35,079 nt of DNA from DATLZC01 sp037444005. GTDB taxonomy: Bacteria; Chloroflexota; Dehalococcoidia; DSTF01; JACRBR01. Shown here piece by piece: positions 1 to 9,847 of this stretch (its first letter is position 1; each line of letters starts with the position of its first letter). The translations under genes and the position numbers were made by a program. Location: assembly GCA_037444005.1 (NCBI GenBank), contig JBBING010000017.1:1-35079 (forward strand), read 5' to 3'. A model generated the notes under the pieces. That model had not been told where the DNA came from. It did no database searches and was given only the letters and a program-made list of their open reading frames with translations.

Positions 1-123
1 CGCGTGCGGCCCATGGACGGCTTCGGCTCCCATGCCGGGGCCAGGAACTTCAGCATGCTCTGGATGCTCAAAGAGAACGCTCGCAACCTGGGCCTCGACT
101 GGATGGAGGTGATCATGCCCTAG
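1..123 (+). CDS. C-terminal end of an unrecognised protein (cut by the window edge)
   Basis: Frame 1 is open from the first base to a TAG at 121-123 and gives the last 40 residues of a protein, ending in DWMEVIMP. The tail holds a GSHAG motif and a Trp/Met-rich helix-like stretch. I do not recognise the family from so short a piece. It lies on the same strand as the next two genes, but 213 nt and a good promoter separate it from them, so it probably ends its own transcript. Confidence 0.5.
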   Translation, partial: RVRPMDGFGSHAGARNFSMLWMLKENARNLGLDWMEVIMP

Positions 124-210
124 CCCCAACGCCGCTCGCCCGGCATACTCCACCACACCAAGCCTTCTCTACCATGAATCTTTGAGACGCCGTCCACGAG
201 CGCGTTGCGA

Positions 211-239
211 TTGACAGGCGATACCGCCTTGCGTAGGAT
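211..239 (+). promoter_or_regulatory. Sigma-A-like promoter for the YtxH-like gene
   Basis: A perfect -35 box TTGACA (211-216), a 17-nt spacer and a -10 box TAGGAT (234-239) are seen. The predicted start near 246 leaves a leader of about 90 nt. The leader holds two stem-loops: GCGCCG/CGGCGC (253-258/264-269) and AGGTCGGG/CCCGACCT (273-280/289-296). Confidence 0.6.
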
Positions 240-336
240 GGCGGCGACTCCCGCGCCGTGATTCGGCGCCCGAGGTCGGGTGGAATGCCCCGACCTGACC
301 TCCCCGAGCCGCAACGTTTCGACAGGGAGGTGTGCC

Positions 337-519
337 ATGCGGTTCGTCGTCGGATTCCTCATCGGTGTGGCCATCGGCGCGGCCATCGCCCTCGTCGTCG
401 CGCCGCGTCCGGGCCGCGAAACGCGAGAGCGCATCAAGGAGCAGATCCGCCAGCGTCAGGCCCGGCGTGAGGAAGCGCCCACCGCCGCGCCCGCTCCGGA
501 GCCGGCGGCGGCGCGCTGA
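337..519 (+). CDS. Small YtxH-like membrane protein
   Basis: A 60-residue protein. The ATG at 337 is chosen over an upstream in-frame ATG at 280 because GGGAGG lies at 325-330 and because the protein then begins directly with its hydrophobic segment. Residues 3-21 (VVGFLIGVAIGAAIALVVA) form one Gly/Ala-rich membrane helix. A charged amphipathic stretch (about 24-44, many Arg/Glu) and an Ala/Pro-rich tail follow. This layout (one N-terminal helix with an APRxGRETR-like junction, then a charged helix) is that of YtxH/gas-vesicle-like small proteins, whose role is unclear. It lies 35 nt before the c-di-AMP receptor gene and is probably co-transcribed with it. Confidence 0.75.
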   Translation: MRFVVGFLIGVAIGAAIALVVAPRPGRETRERIKEQIRQRQARREEAPTAAPAPEPAAAR

Positions 520-554
520 GCCGAAGCCCGAGGGACGCGTCGAGAGGAGCGCGC

Positions 555-899
555 TTGCAGAACGGCCACCTGAAGCTGATCGTGATCATTGCGTCGGACA
601 CCGACGCCGACAAGCTCATCAAGCGCCTCGTCGGCCAAGGCTATCCCGCGACGAAGATCAGCAGCACCGGCGGGTTTTTGCGCAAGGGAAACGCGACCAT
701 CCTCTCGGGGGTCGAGGCGGACGAGGTCGACCAGATCATCGCCATCGTCCGCCAGGAATGCTACGCCCGCACCGAGTACGTCCCGGTGCAGACGCTTCCC
801 TTCTTCGGCGAGGGCTCCGTGCTCGCCGAGCCCATCGAAGTGCGGGTCGGCGGGGCCATTGTGTTCGTCGTCGACGTGGAGCGCTTCGAGCGGATTTAG
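555..899 (+). CDS. darA: Cyclic di-AMP receptor protein, DarA/PstA family
   Basis: A 114-residue protein of the PII-like family (formerly DUF970, YaaQ) that binds the second messenger c-di-AMP as a trimer; its downstream target is not established. The family signature is seen: a ligand loop with SSTGGFLRKGN (about residues 36-46), preceded by YPATKI, and a C-terminal strand GGAIVFVVDVERFERI. Length matches the family. Translation starts at TTG (555) behind GAGAGGAG (542-549). The TAG stop overlaps by four bases (896-899) with the TAA stop of the convergent HD-GYP gene. No diadenylate cyclase or c-di-AMP phosphodiesterase gene is visible nearby. Confidence 0.9.
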   Translation: MQNGHLKLIVIIASDTDADKLIKRLVGQGYPATKISSTGGFLRKGNATILSGVEADEVDQIIAIVRQECYARTEYVPVQTLPFFGEGSVLAEPIEVRVGGAIVFVVDVERFERI

Positions 900-2272
900 A
901 CCAGCGTCAGGAACGTCTCGACGAGGTCGGCATCGAGCTGGGTGCCTGCCGCCCCGGCGAGCACTTGCTTCGCGTCGTCCACCGACAGCGCCTTGCGATA
1001 CGGACGCTCCGACGTGAGGGCGACGAAGGTGTCGGCGACCGCGATGATCGCGGCCTCTTTCGGGATGTCGCCGTGGCCGAGCATCTCGGGATAGCCCTTC
1101 CCGTCGGGCCGTTCGTGATGTCTCCCGACCCAGAGGGCGACCTCCTCGAGCCCGGGTATCGCCTCGAGCACCATCTGCGAATAGCCCGGGTGCCGGCGCA
1201 TGACCTGCATCTCGGTGACCGTGAGGATGTCGGGCTTCGCCAGAATGCGGGCGGGGATGCCCAGGAGCCCGATGTCGGCGAGCAGCGCCGCTAGCTCGAT
1301 GACCTCCGCATGGCCGCGGTCGTATCCGGCGGCCAGCGCGAGCTTGCCAGCCCACTCGGCGGTCCGGCGGGCGTGACGGGGCGACGCCCCGCGCTTGGCG
1401 TCGGCGAGGTCCGCCATCGCTTCCGCGAACCGGAGCGCCCGTCGCCGGTTCCGCTTTTCATCCGGGACCGGGCACAGGTTCGCGAGCGTCGAGGGAAGCC
1501 GCTCGTCGAAGAGTCCGAGCCAGAACTCATCGGTTCGCGCGAGCTCGCGAGCTGCGGCGGCGACCTCCGGGTCGAGGGAACTGCCTTCGTGCGGGCCGAG
1601 GCCCGCGATCAGGTTCCGTCTCGCGACGAGGCCGCTCGGCTCGGCGGAGATGAGCGCTTCGATGAGGTCGGCTGCCGCGAGGATGCGCGCGGCCGGCGGA
1701 ATCTCGCGCTCCGACAGGCCTTCGGGGAACCCCAAGCCATCCCATCGCTCGTGGTGAGCGGCGATGGCCTCGGCCACGCCGTCGGGCAGCTCGAGCTCCG
1801 AGGCCACCTGCGCGCCGACCCGCGGGTGGCGGTAGAGCGCGTCGACGACCGCCCCGACGTCGGCGAAGGAGAGCTCGAGGCCAAGCTCCTCGGGCGTTTT
1901 CAGGGGAAGCGCGCCCGTGAGCGCCTCTTCGCTCAGGCCGACGACCCTGCACAGATCGGCGGTCGCCGCGGCCGCGCCCACGTCGTGAAAGAGCGAGGCG
2001 TGGAAGACGGCGGCGATGGTCTCGGCGGGAAGCCCCAGGTGCCGCGCGATGGACACCGCGATGTAGGTGAGGCGGTAGGTGTGCCCGATCTGCTTGCCTT
2101 CGGCCAGGTCCAGCGCCTGCGCCAGCGCGAGCCCCAGCTCGACGGTCGAGAGCGCCGGAATGCGAAGGGGCCGGATGGATTCCTGTGAGAGCGCCGCTGA
2201 CTGTCCGGAATGGGAGAGGTTGCCGACCACGTCGTACTCCAACCGAAGCGCAGGCCCGCCCTGAGCGGGCAT
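896..2272 (-). CDS. Tandem HD-GYP-type phosphohydrolase; second HD motif degenerate
   Basis: A 458-residue soluble protein with two HD-GYP-like domains. HD-GYP proteins hydrolyse c-di-GMP or related nucleotides with a di- or tri-metal centre. In the first domain (about 45-210) the HD pair is present (H96-D97 in FHDVG) and the GYP loop reads HHERWDGLGFP (173-183). In the second (about 295-455) the loop HHERPDGKGYP is intact (385-395), but the HD position reads LADIGLLG (331-338): the metal-binding His is Ala332 and the usual Lys after DIG is Leu. The second domain has therefore probably lost part of its metal site and may be regulatory. The ATG at 2272 is taken from the open frame; an inverted repeat (GCCCGC/GCGGGC) covers the first codons, so a later start is possible. 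Substrate is not certain. Confidence 0.85.
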   Translation of the reverse strand: MPAQGGPALRLEYDVVGNLSHSGQSAALSQESIRPLRIPALSTVELGLALAQALDLAEGKQIGHTYRLTYIAVSIARHLGLPAETIAAVFHASLFHDVGAAAATADLCRVVGLSEEALTGALPLKTPEELGLELSFADVGAVVDALYRHPRVGAQVASELELPDGVAEAIAAHHERWDGLGFPEGLSEREIPPAARILAAADLIEALISAEPSGLVARRNLIAGLGPHEGSSLDPEVAAAARELARTDEFWLGLFDERLPSTLANLCPVPDEKRNRRRALRFAEAMADLADAKRGASPRHARRTAEWAGKLALAAGYDRGHAEVIELAALLADIGLLGIPARILAKPDILTVTEMQVMRRHPGYSQMVLEAIPGLEEVALWVGRHHERPDGKGYPEMLGHGDIPKEAAIIAVADTFVALTSERPYRKALSVDDAKQVLAGAAGTQLDADLVETFLTLV

Positions 2273-2465
2273 ATCAGTCCTGCGTTAGTATCGGCAGGAG
2301 GGGTCGACTGGTTCAGGCGGGACGAGGGAAATCCGGCGTCCCGCCGCCGAAGGGCGGGGCGCTCCTCTAAGCGTGTGGAGGCCCGCTTCGTGGCGAAGTC
2401 GGCTGGGTATGTCGGGGGCCGATGCCCACGGCCGTCGGAGCCCCGCCCGATGCGCAACACGAATA

Positions 2466-2495
2466 CGGGAGCGGCGAGAAGACTCACCGCTCCCG
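2466..2495 (-). terminator. Stem-loop after the surface-protein gene
   Basis: A perfect 9-bp inverted repeat, CGGGAGCGG (2466-2474) and CCGCTCCCG (2487-2495), with a 12-nt loop lies 23 nt beyond the stop of the minus-strand gene ending at 2519. On the minus strand it is followed by TATTCGTGTT, which is only moderately T-rich. The rest of 2273-2518 shows no gene; a GATACT -10-like box for the HD-GYP gene lies near 2288-2293 (minus strand). Confidence 0.55.
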
Positions 2496-2518
2496 AATCG
2501 TGCTTCCAGTGCTCGGCG

Positions 2519-2938
2519 CTACCGGCGCTTGAGCGCGAGACGCGCGCCGCCTGCGAGCAGAAGCGCCCCGGCCGCGGCCGACCCGACGAGCCACCAGAGC
2601 GAGCCGGTTCCATCGGCGGTTCCGCCGGTGCCCGTGGCAGGCGGCTGAACACCAGCGCCCGGCGCGCCGCCCGGCGACGTCGCCGTAGCCGTCGGCGCTT
2701 CCGGCGTCTCCGTCGCAGCGACGGACGTCTCCGTGGGCGCCGGGGTCTCGGTCGGCTCTTCCGTCGGCGCTTCTGTGGGCGTGGCCGTCCTCAGGCGAAC
2801 CGTGGGCGTGGGCGTCGGCTCCTGCGCGCCAGCGCTCGTGGCGGACGGCCGGACCGCGCCCAAGGCTATGAGCAACGCCACAACGGCCGCGACTCCTAAG
2901 GCGAGCAGCGCGAATCGCTCGATGCGATGTCGTTTCAT
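2519..2938 (-). CDS. Secreted Thr/Pro-rich protein with a sortase-like C-terminal anchor signal
   Basis: A 139-residue protein. An N-terminal signal or anchor helix (about 8-28) follows a basic MKRHRIER start. Residues 40-95 are low-complexity Thr/Pro/Glu/Ala repeats typical of cell-wall spacers. The C-terminus has the three-part form of a sortase substrate: PPATG (LPXTG-like), a hydrophobic stretch (about 113-132) and a basic end ALKRR. No globular domain is seen. SD AAGGAG lies just upstream of the ATG; a TATACT box on the minus strand (3007-3012) would start the transcript near 3000. If the signal is real the protein is wall-anchored; otherwise it is a bitopic membrane protein. Confidence 0.75.
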   Translation of the reverse strand: MKRHRIERFALLALGVAAVVALLIALGAVRPSATSAGAQEPTPTPTVRLRTATPTEAPTEEPTETPAPTETSVAATETPEAPTATATSPGGAPGAGVQPPATGTGGTADGTGSLWWLVGSAAAGALLLAGGARLALKRR

Positions 2939-3055
2939 CTGGATCGCTCCTTCGGACTCGGCGATATCGAGCAGGGCAAGTCCCCGCCTTCCTGCGGATT
3001 TCGTTCAGTATAGTGCGACATTGCGCCGCGTCGCGCAAGCGCATGCGACGTTATG

Positions 3056-5308
<2,253 letters not shown>

Positions 5309-5329
5309 TCAGCCGTCTCCTCTCATCGC

Positions 5330-5405
5330 GCCCGGCCTGGCGGCCGGGCTCTGGACACAAAGGAAGAGGAGGTCAACGCCCGCCCGTGGCAGGCAGGCCT
5401 CCTCT
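5330..5405 (-). promoter_or_regulatory. Structured 5' leader of hppA (two stem-loops)
   Basis: Two perfect inverted repeats lie in the predicted leader. The first, AGAGGAGG (5365-5372) with CCTCCTCT (5398-5405), would start within about 5 nt of the transcript start and has a GC-rich 25-nt loop. The second, GCCCGGCC (5330-5337) with GGCCGGGC (5342-5349) and a 4-nt loop, ends 21 nt before the start codon. The first is followed on the minus strand by TCCTTTGTG, so it could also act as a terminator or attenuator. I do not recognise a known riboswitch. Confidence 0.5.
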
Positions 5406-5415
5406 CGCGCCGCGA

Positions 5416-5444
5416 AGTCTAGCAGCGCCTCCGCTAACGTTCAA
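5416..5444 (-). promoter_or_regulatory. Sigma-A-like promoter of hppA
   Basis: Read on the minus strand: TTGAAC (5439-5444), a 17-nt spacer and TAGACT (5416-5421). The start is predicted near 5409, giving a leader of about 100 nt. Confidence 0.6.
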
Positions 5445-5476
5445 GCGTCCGATCCATATCCGGCGCCGGGAGGCCG

Positions 5477-6124
5477 TCAGACGCGGAACTTCGCTGTGAA
5501 CTCCGCCAGCTTCGCCTCCAGCTCCCACTGGCGCGCCCCCACGGTGAAATCGCCCCGCGTCCGCTCGAGAATCCCCCGGACGGCGTCGGTCGTCCGGCGC
5601 AGCCCTGCGGTGAGGGCGTCGGGGTAGTCGAAGGTCACCAGGTAGCCATACATCTCGTCCATCACGCCGAGGATCTGTTCGCACCGGTCGATGGCGCCAT
5701 GACGGAGTTGGTCGAGCAGGTAGCGCCGCAGCTCGCCGACGGCCTCACCCATCCCGTTGAGGTACGCCTGAATCTCGACGTCGAGATCCTCCGGCCGGGG
5801 AATGGGCCGGCCTGCGATCACCGCCAGCGTCAGGCAGGCCTCGGCGTACTCCTTCTTGGCGTCATGAACGAAGCCCGCATAGTAGATATCGGGATGCTTC
5901 TCGAGGGCCCGCGTGGCGGCGTCGAGCAACGTCCGCGCCTCGTGGATGAGCCGGTCGGCTTCGTCGAAGTCGCCTCGATGCACTGCGCGCACGGCGTTGG
6001 CCGAGTGGCGGAGCGCGTCCCGGCACAGCGAGAGGCTCTCTTCGCGGGCGCGATGCTTGTCCGCCAGCCCCTCGCGGATGCGCTCCATGATCGGCTCGAG
6101 GGCGGCGGCGACGTGGTCGTTCAC
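5477..6124 (-). CDS. Translin-family RNA-binding protein
   Basis: A 215-residue all-helical protein with the translin fold. The C-terminal third (AYLNGMGEAVGELRR, then MDEMYGYLVTFDYPDALTAGLRR and ERTRGDFT) is the most recognisable family region. Eukaryotic translin and TRAX form the C3PO RNase; TRAX-like members use an ExxE pair as catalytic acids, and here KEYAEA supplies E92 and E95, so RNase activity is possible but unproven. Bacterial members are often mislabelled haloacid dehalogenase; no DxDxT motif is present. The GTG start shares one base with the TAG stop of the upstream FmdB-like gene (TAGTG), indicating translational coupling. A longer in-frame reading into the FmdB gene is a shadow. 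Confidence 0.8.
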   Translation of the reverse strand: MNDHVAAALEPIMERIREGLADKHRAREESLSLCRDALRHSANAVRAVHRGDFDEADRLIHEARTLLDAATRALEKHPDIYYAGFVHDAKKEYAEACLTLAVIAGRPIPRPEDLDVEIQAYLNGMGEAVGELRRYLLDQLRHGAIDRCEQILGVMDEMYGYLVTFDYPDALTAGLRRTTDAVRGILERTRGDFTVGARQWELEAKLAEFTAKFRV

Positions 6125-6468
6125 TAGAGGTCCTTCACCGGCTCCGGGAACTCGCCCTCGCGGGCGGCCTGGATCATCTCGCGCGCGGGCTCGGGCAGCT
6201 CCATCCCGTACTCCTGGAACTTCTTCTCGACCCATCGCCCGATCTGCCGGGGGTCCTTGTAGTCCTCCGGACGAGGACGGTCGCCCGGAACGCCGTACTC
6301 CTCGAGAATCTGCTGCTCGGTCTTGTGATAGGCGACGCGGGAGATGATGCGCGACGTGTTGGCGGACCCGCAGTGCTGGCACGCGGGCGGCGCATCGACC
6401 TGCATAGAGCGCGTGAAGACGCTCGTCAGCCGCTTGCAGTCGGCGCATCGGTATTCGTAGATCGGCAT
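6124..6468 (-). CDS. FmdB-family zinc-ribbon protein
   Basis: A 114-residue protein. The N-terminus MPIYEYRCADC is the hallmark of the FmdB/CxxC_CXXC_SSSS family, with zinc ligands C8, C11, C30 and C33. Residues 45-114 form a charged helical extension not seen in the shortest members. The biochemical role is unknown; proposed roles are regulatory or nucleic-acid binding. It starts 18 nt after the polA stop and overlaps the translin-like gene by one base, so polA, this gene and the translin-like gene probably form one operon. Confidence 0.85.
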   Translation of the reverse strand: MPIYEYRCADCKRLTSVFTRSMQVDAPPACQHCGSANTSRIISRVAYHKTEQQILEEYGVPGDRPRPEDYKDPRQIGRWVEKKFQEYGMELPEPAREMIQAAREGEFPEPVKDL

Positions 6469-6486
6469 CGTCGCCTCCGCCTGGCC

Positions 6487-9279
6487 TCAGACCAGCTCGC
6501 CTTCGGGGACCGCCTCTTCGAACGTGACGGGCGGCGCCTTCTGCGCCTCGAGCTCGCCCCAGTTGTGGCCCACCTTGATGTCTACCCGAATCGGCACCCT
6601 CATCTCAATCGAGCGCGGCATGATCTCGAGCGCGAGATCGCGCACCGTGTCGAGCTCCGCCGCGGGACACTCGAAGATGAGCTCGTCGTGGACCTGCAGG
6701 ATCATCCGCGAACGCATCCGCTCGCGCCGCATGCGCTCGTCGATGCGGTTCATCGCGATCTTGATGATGTCGGCCTGGGTGCCCTGTACCGGCATGTTGA
6801 TGGCCATGCGCTCGCCCGCGGCCCGCACCTGCGCGTTCGGAGACCGGATTTCGGGGATGTACCGGCGCCGGCCGATCATCGTCTCCGCATAGCCCCGCTC
6901 GCGGCACAGCCGGATCGCCTCTTCGCGCCACGCCTGCACCTTCGGATAGCGGGCGAAGTAGCGGGCGATGAAGTCGGCCGCCTCCTCGCGTGAAATGCCC
7001 TCCCGCTGCGAGAGGCCGAACTCCGACAGTCCGTACAGCACACCGAAGTTGAATACCTTCGCCCGACGGCGCATCTCCGGCGTGACCTGGTCGATGGGCA
7101 CCCCGAACACCTGCGACGCGGTCACTGCGTGGATGTCCTCGTCCTGTCGGAACGCCTCGATGAGCGACTCGTCGCCCGACAGATGCGCCATGATGCGCAG
7201 CTCGATCTGCGAGTAGTCGGCCGCGAGCAGCATGGGATCGGGGCCGAAGTCGCGGGCGATGAACGCGGTGCGAATGCGGTTCCCCAGGTCCGTCCGCACG
7301 GGGATGTTCTGCAGGTTCGGATCGGTGGAAGAGAGCCGGCCCGTCGCCGCCACCGTCTGCATGAACGTCGTGTGGATGCGCCGGTCGCGGGGGTCGACCA
7401 GGAGCGGCAGCGCGTCCACATACGTCGATTTCAGCTTCGCGACCTGCCGGTGGTCGAGGATCAGCCCCACGACCGGATGCAGTGGCCGGAGCGCCTCCAG
7501 GGTGGCGGCGTCCGTGGTGTAGCCGTACTTCGTCCGCCTGCCCTTCGGGAGGCCAAGCTCTTCGAAGAGGACGTGGGAGAGCTGCTGGGGCGAGCTGATG
7601 TTGAACTCGTGCCCGACCTCGTCATAAATCGCCGCTTCGATGCGGCGAAGCTCCCGGGCGAGCGCGACGGACATCTCCGTGAGCACGCCCTCGTCGATGG
7701 CCACGCCGGTCAGCTCCATGCGCGCCAGCACGCCGACCAGCGGCATCTCGACGTCCGTGAAGAGCCGCCACAGGTTGTCATGCTGCCGCAGCTCGCGCTC
7801 GAGCGCGTCGCGGAGCCGCAGGGCGTAGTCCGCCCGCTCGCAGCAGTACCGTAGGCAGCGGTCGACGGGGAGCTGGTCGAGCGTGACGGCCTTCGCGCCC
7901 CGGCCGAGCAAGTCCTGCGCCTGCGTGATCTCGGTCCGCAGACGGTCGAACACCAGTCCGTTCAGGCCCAGGCTCGCCTCGCCCAACAGGTACGCGGCGA
8001 TCATCGTGTCGAAGGTCAGGCCCCGGAGCTCGACCCCCTGCCGCGCCAGGGCGACCATGTCGTACTTGCCGTTGTGCGCGACCTTCGCCACCGCTTCGTC
8101 TTCGAGCAGAGGCCGCAACAGGTCGAGCGCTTCGGCCATCGGTAGCGGCTGGGGGTCGCCGAGCCCCTGCTGGTGGGCCAGCGGGACGTACGCGGCGTCC
8201 CCCGGGCCCAGCGCCACCGCCACGCCGCACAGACGGGCGCGGTGCGGGTTCTCGTCGCTCCCCTGGCAGGCGAGCGCCACGGTCCCGCGGCGCCGCGCCT
8301 CCTCCACGAGGGCGAGGACCTCATCGGCGTCGAACAGCGCGCGATAGCGGGCCGCCGCCGCAGGCTGCGCGGCCGGCGCAGGGGCTGCCACGCCGATGCG
8401 CTCGGGTAGCCGGGCCGCGAGGCTGCGAAACTCGAGCTCCCGGAAGAGCTCCAGCACCCGCTCCCGGTCGAACTCGCTCACCCGGCATGCGTCGAGGTCG
8501 AGCCTGACCGGCGCGTCGGTGTGGATCGTCGCCATCTCCTTGCTTTTGAGCGCCAGGTCCCGGTACGGCGCGAGCTTCTCCCGTAGCTTCTCGGGGATCT
8601 CGTCGAGATGCTCGTAGATGGCTTCCACCGTCGGGAACTGCTCGAGCAGCCTGCGAGCGGTGACCTCGCCGATCCCCGGCACTCCGGGGATGTTGTCCGA
8701 GGGGTCGCCCTTCAGCGCCTTGAAGTCGGGCATCTGCTCCGGCCGCACGCCGTAGTGCTCCCGGGCGCTCTCCGCGTCGTAGATGACGGCCGGCTGCTGC
8801 TTCACGTACGGGCGGAACATGAACACCCGCACGTGAGGGCGGATGAGCTGGACGATGTCGCTGTCGAGCGTCACGAGGTACGTCTCGACGCCGAGGGCGT
8901 CGGCCTGGACCGCGAGCGTGCCCAGCAGGTCGTCTGCCTCGTAGCCCTCGACCATGAAGACGGGGATGTTGAAGGCGTCGATGACCTCGCGCACCCGTTG
9001 CATCTGCCGGACGAGGTCGTCCGGCGTGGCCACCCGATGCGCCTTGTACGCCACGTCCATTTCGTGCCGGAACGTCTTTCCGGGCGCGTCCAGGGCCACG
9101 GCCATGTGCGTGGGCTGGAGCTGCTCGATGACCAGGAAGAGCGTATTGACGAAGCCGTACACGGCCGTCACCACCTCGCCCGTGCGCCGGACCGTGAGGG
9201 GCTCTTTGAAGGCGTGGAAGGACCGGTGGATGATGCCGTGGCCGTCGAGCAGAACGAGGACAGGCTTCTGGTCCGTCAC
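6487..9279 (-). CDS. polA: DNA polymerase I
   Basis: A 930-residue family A polymerase for lagging-strand maturation and repair. The N-terminal 5' nuclease (about 1-290) starts LVLLDGHGIIHRSFHAF and contains EGYEADDLLGTLA and GDPSDNIPGVPGIGE. The middle 3'-5' exonuclease-like domain (about 310-510) lacks the first metal motif: where E. coli has DTET the sequence reads ALACQGSDEN. Later acids (KYD, ERADYAL) remain, so proofreading is probably lost. The polymerase domain (about 520-930) has motif A LAADYSQIELR, motif B RRRAKVFNFGVLYGLSE and motif C QVHDELIFE. Translation starts at GTG (9279). No clear SD is seen; instead TATACT lies six bases before the GTG, which suggests a leaderless transcript in addition to read-through from rimM. 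Confidence 0.97.
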   Translation of the reverse strand: MTDQKPVLVLLDGHGIIHRSFHAFKEPLTVRRTGEVVTAVYGFVNTLFLVIEQLQPTHMAVALDAPGKTFRHEMDVAYKAHRVATPDDLVRQMQRVREVIDAFNIPVFMVEGYEADDLLGTLAVQADALGVETYLVTLDSDIVQLIRPHVRVFMFRPYVKQQPAVIYDAESAREHYGVRPEQMPDFKALKGDPSDNIPGVPGIGEVTARRLLEQFPTVEAIYEHLDEIPEKLREKLAPYRDLALKSKEMATIHTDAPVRLDLDACRVSEFDRERVLELFRELEFRSLAARLPERIGVAAPAPAAQPAAAARYRALFDADEVLALVEEARRRGTVALACQGSDENPHRARLCGVAVALGPGDAAYVPLAHQQGLGDPQPLPMAEALDLLRPLLEDEAVAKVAHNGKYDMVALARQGVELRGLTFDTMIAAYLLGEASLGLNGLVFDRLRTEITQAQDLLGRGAKAVTLDQLPVDRCLRYCCERADYALRLRDALERELRQHDNLWRLFTDVEMPLVGVLARMELTGVAIDEGVLTEMSVALARELRRIEAAIYDEVGHEFNISSPQQLSHVLFEELGLPKGRRTKYGYTTDAATLEALRPLHPVVGLILDHRQVAKLKSTYVDALPLLVDPRDRRIHTTFMQTVAATGRLSSTDPNLQNIPVRTDLGNRIRTAFIARDFGPDPMLLAADYSQIELRIMAHLSGDESLIEAFRQDEDIHAVTASQVFGVPIDQVTPEMRRRAKVFNFGVLYGLSEFGLSQREGISREEAADFIARYFARYPKVQAWREEAIRLCRERGYAETMIGRRRYIPEIRSPNAQVRAAGERMAINMPVQGTQADIIKIAMNRIDERMRRERMRSRMILQVHDELIFECPAAELDTVRDLALEIMPRSIEMRVPIRVDIKVGHNWGELEAQKAPPVTFEEAVPEGELV

Positions 9280-9285
9280 TGCCGT

Positions 9286-9291
9286 AGTATA
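9286..9291 (-). promoter_or_regulatory. -10 box for a possible leaderless polA transcript
   Basis: Minus-strand TATACT is six bases upstream of the GTG start of polA. A poor -35-like TGAACC lies 18 nt further up, within the end of rimM. The predicted start coincides with the start codon. Confidence 0.45.
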
Positions 9292-9312
9292 CAGCGGCCC
9301 GCCCGCGGCGGT

Positions 9313-9840
9313 TCAGTCGACCTCGAGCGGCCGGGCGACCATCCGCTTCCCCTCGAGGTCGACCTCCAGCACCACATCGTCGACAGCGGGAAGAAGCAAC
9401 TCACCGCGAGGGCCGCGGACGACGTAGACGTCGTTGGCACCGGTTTCGACGACCTCCTCGAGGGTTCCGAGGAGGCGCCCCTCGGGATCTACGACCCTCA
9501 GCCCGATGAGGTCGTCGGTGTAGTAGGCGCCGGGCGGCAGCGGTGGCCGCTCCGTCTCAGGCACTTCCAGCACTTCGCCCCTCATGCGCTCGGCCGACGC
9601 GCGGTCATCGATGCCTTCGAGCTTGAGGATGAGCGCGCCCCTCCCCGCGGAGGCGGACTGAATGACCCGGCGAACCGCCTGAAGCCAGACGGCTGCGCCG
9701 GGAGCGAAGCGCCCGGGCACATCGGACAGGGATTCCACGCGCAAGGCGCCCTTCGTGCCGTGGGCGCCGAGCACGCGTCCCACAGCGACCCAGCCCGCGC
9801 GGGGCTCGCGACGGGGACCGGGCGGACGCCGGATGATCAC
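9313..9840 (-). CDS. rimM: Ribosome maturation factor RimM
   Basis: A 175-residue protein that binds uS19 and helps 30S head maturation. The N-terminal RimM domain starts with VAVGRVLGAHGTKGALRVESLSD (about 18-40); the C-terminal PRC-barrel has YYTDDLIGLRVVDPEGRLLGTLEEV and LLPAVDDVVLEVDLEGKRMVA. Start is GTG at 9840, seven bases after the khpA stop. The first 17 residues are a basic Pro/Arg-rich extension, so a start a few codons later is possible. It is within the ffh-rpsP-khpA-rimM cluster, but trmD and rplS, the usual next genes, are missing. Confidence 0.95.
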   Translation of the reverse strand: MIIRRPPGPRREPRAGWVAVGRVLGAHGTKGALRVESLSDVPGRFAPGAAVWLQAVRRVIQSASAGRGALILKLEGIDDRASAERMRGEVLEVPETERPPLPPGAYYTDDLIGLRVVDPEGRLLGTLEEVVETGANDVYVVRGPRGELLLPAVDDVVLEVDLEGKRMVARPLEVD

Positions 9841-9847
9841 GATCGGC

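Noticed and set aside
5477..6124. Haloacid dehalogenase
   Set aside because: Bacterial translin homologues are often named this way, but the protein is all-helical and has no DxDxT or GDxxxD motif.
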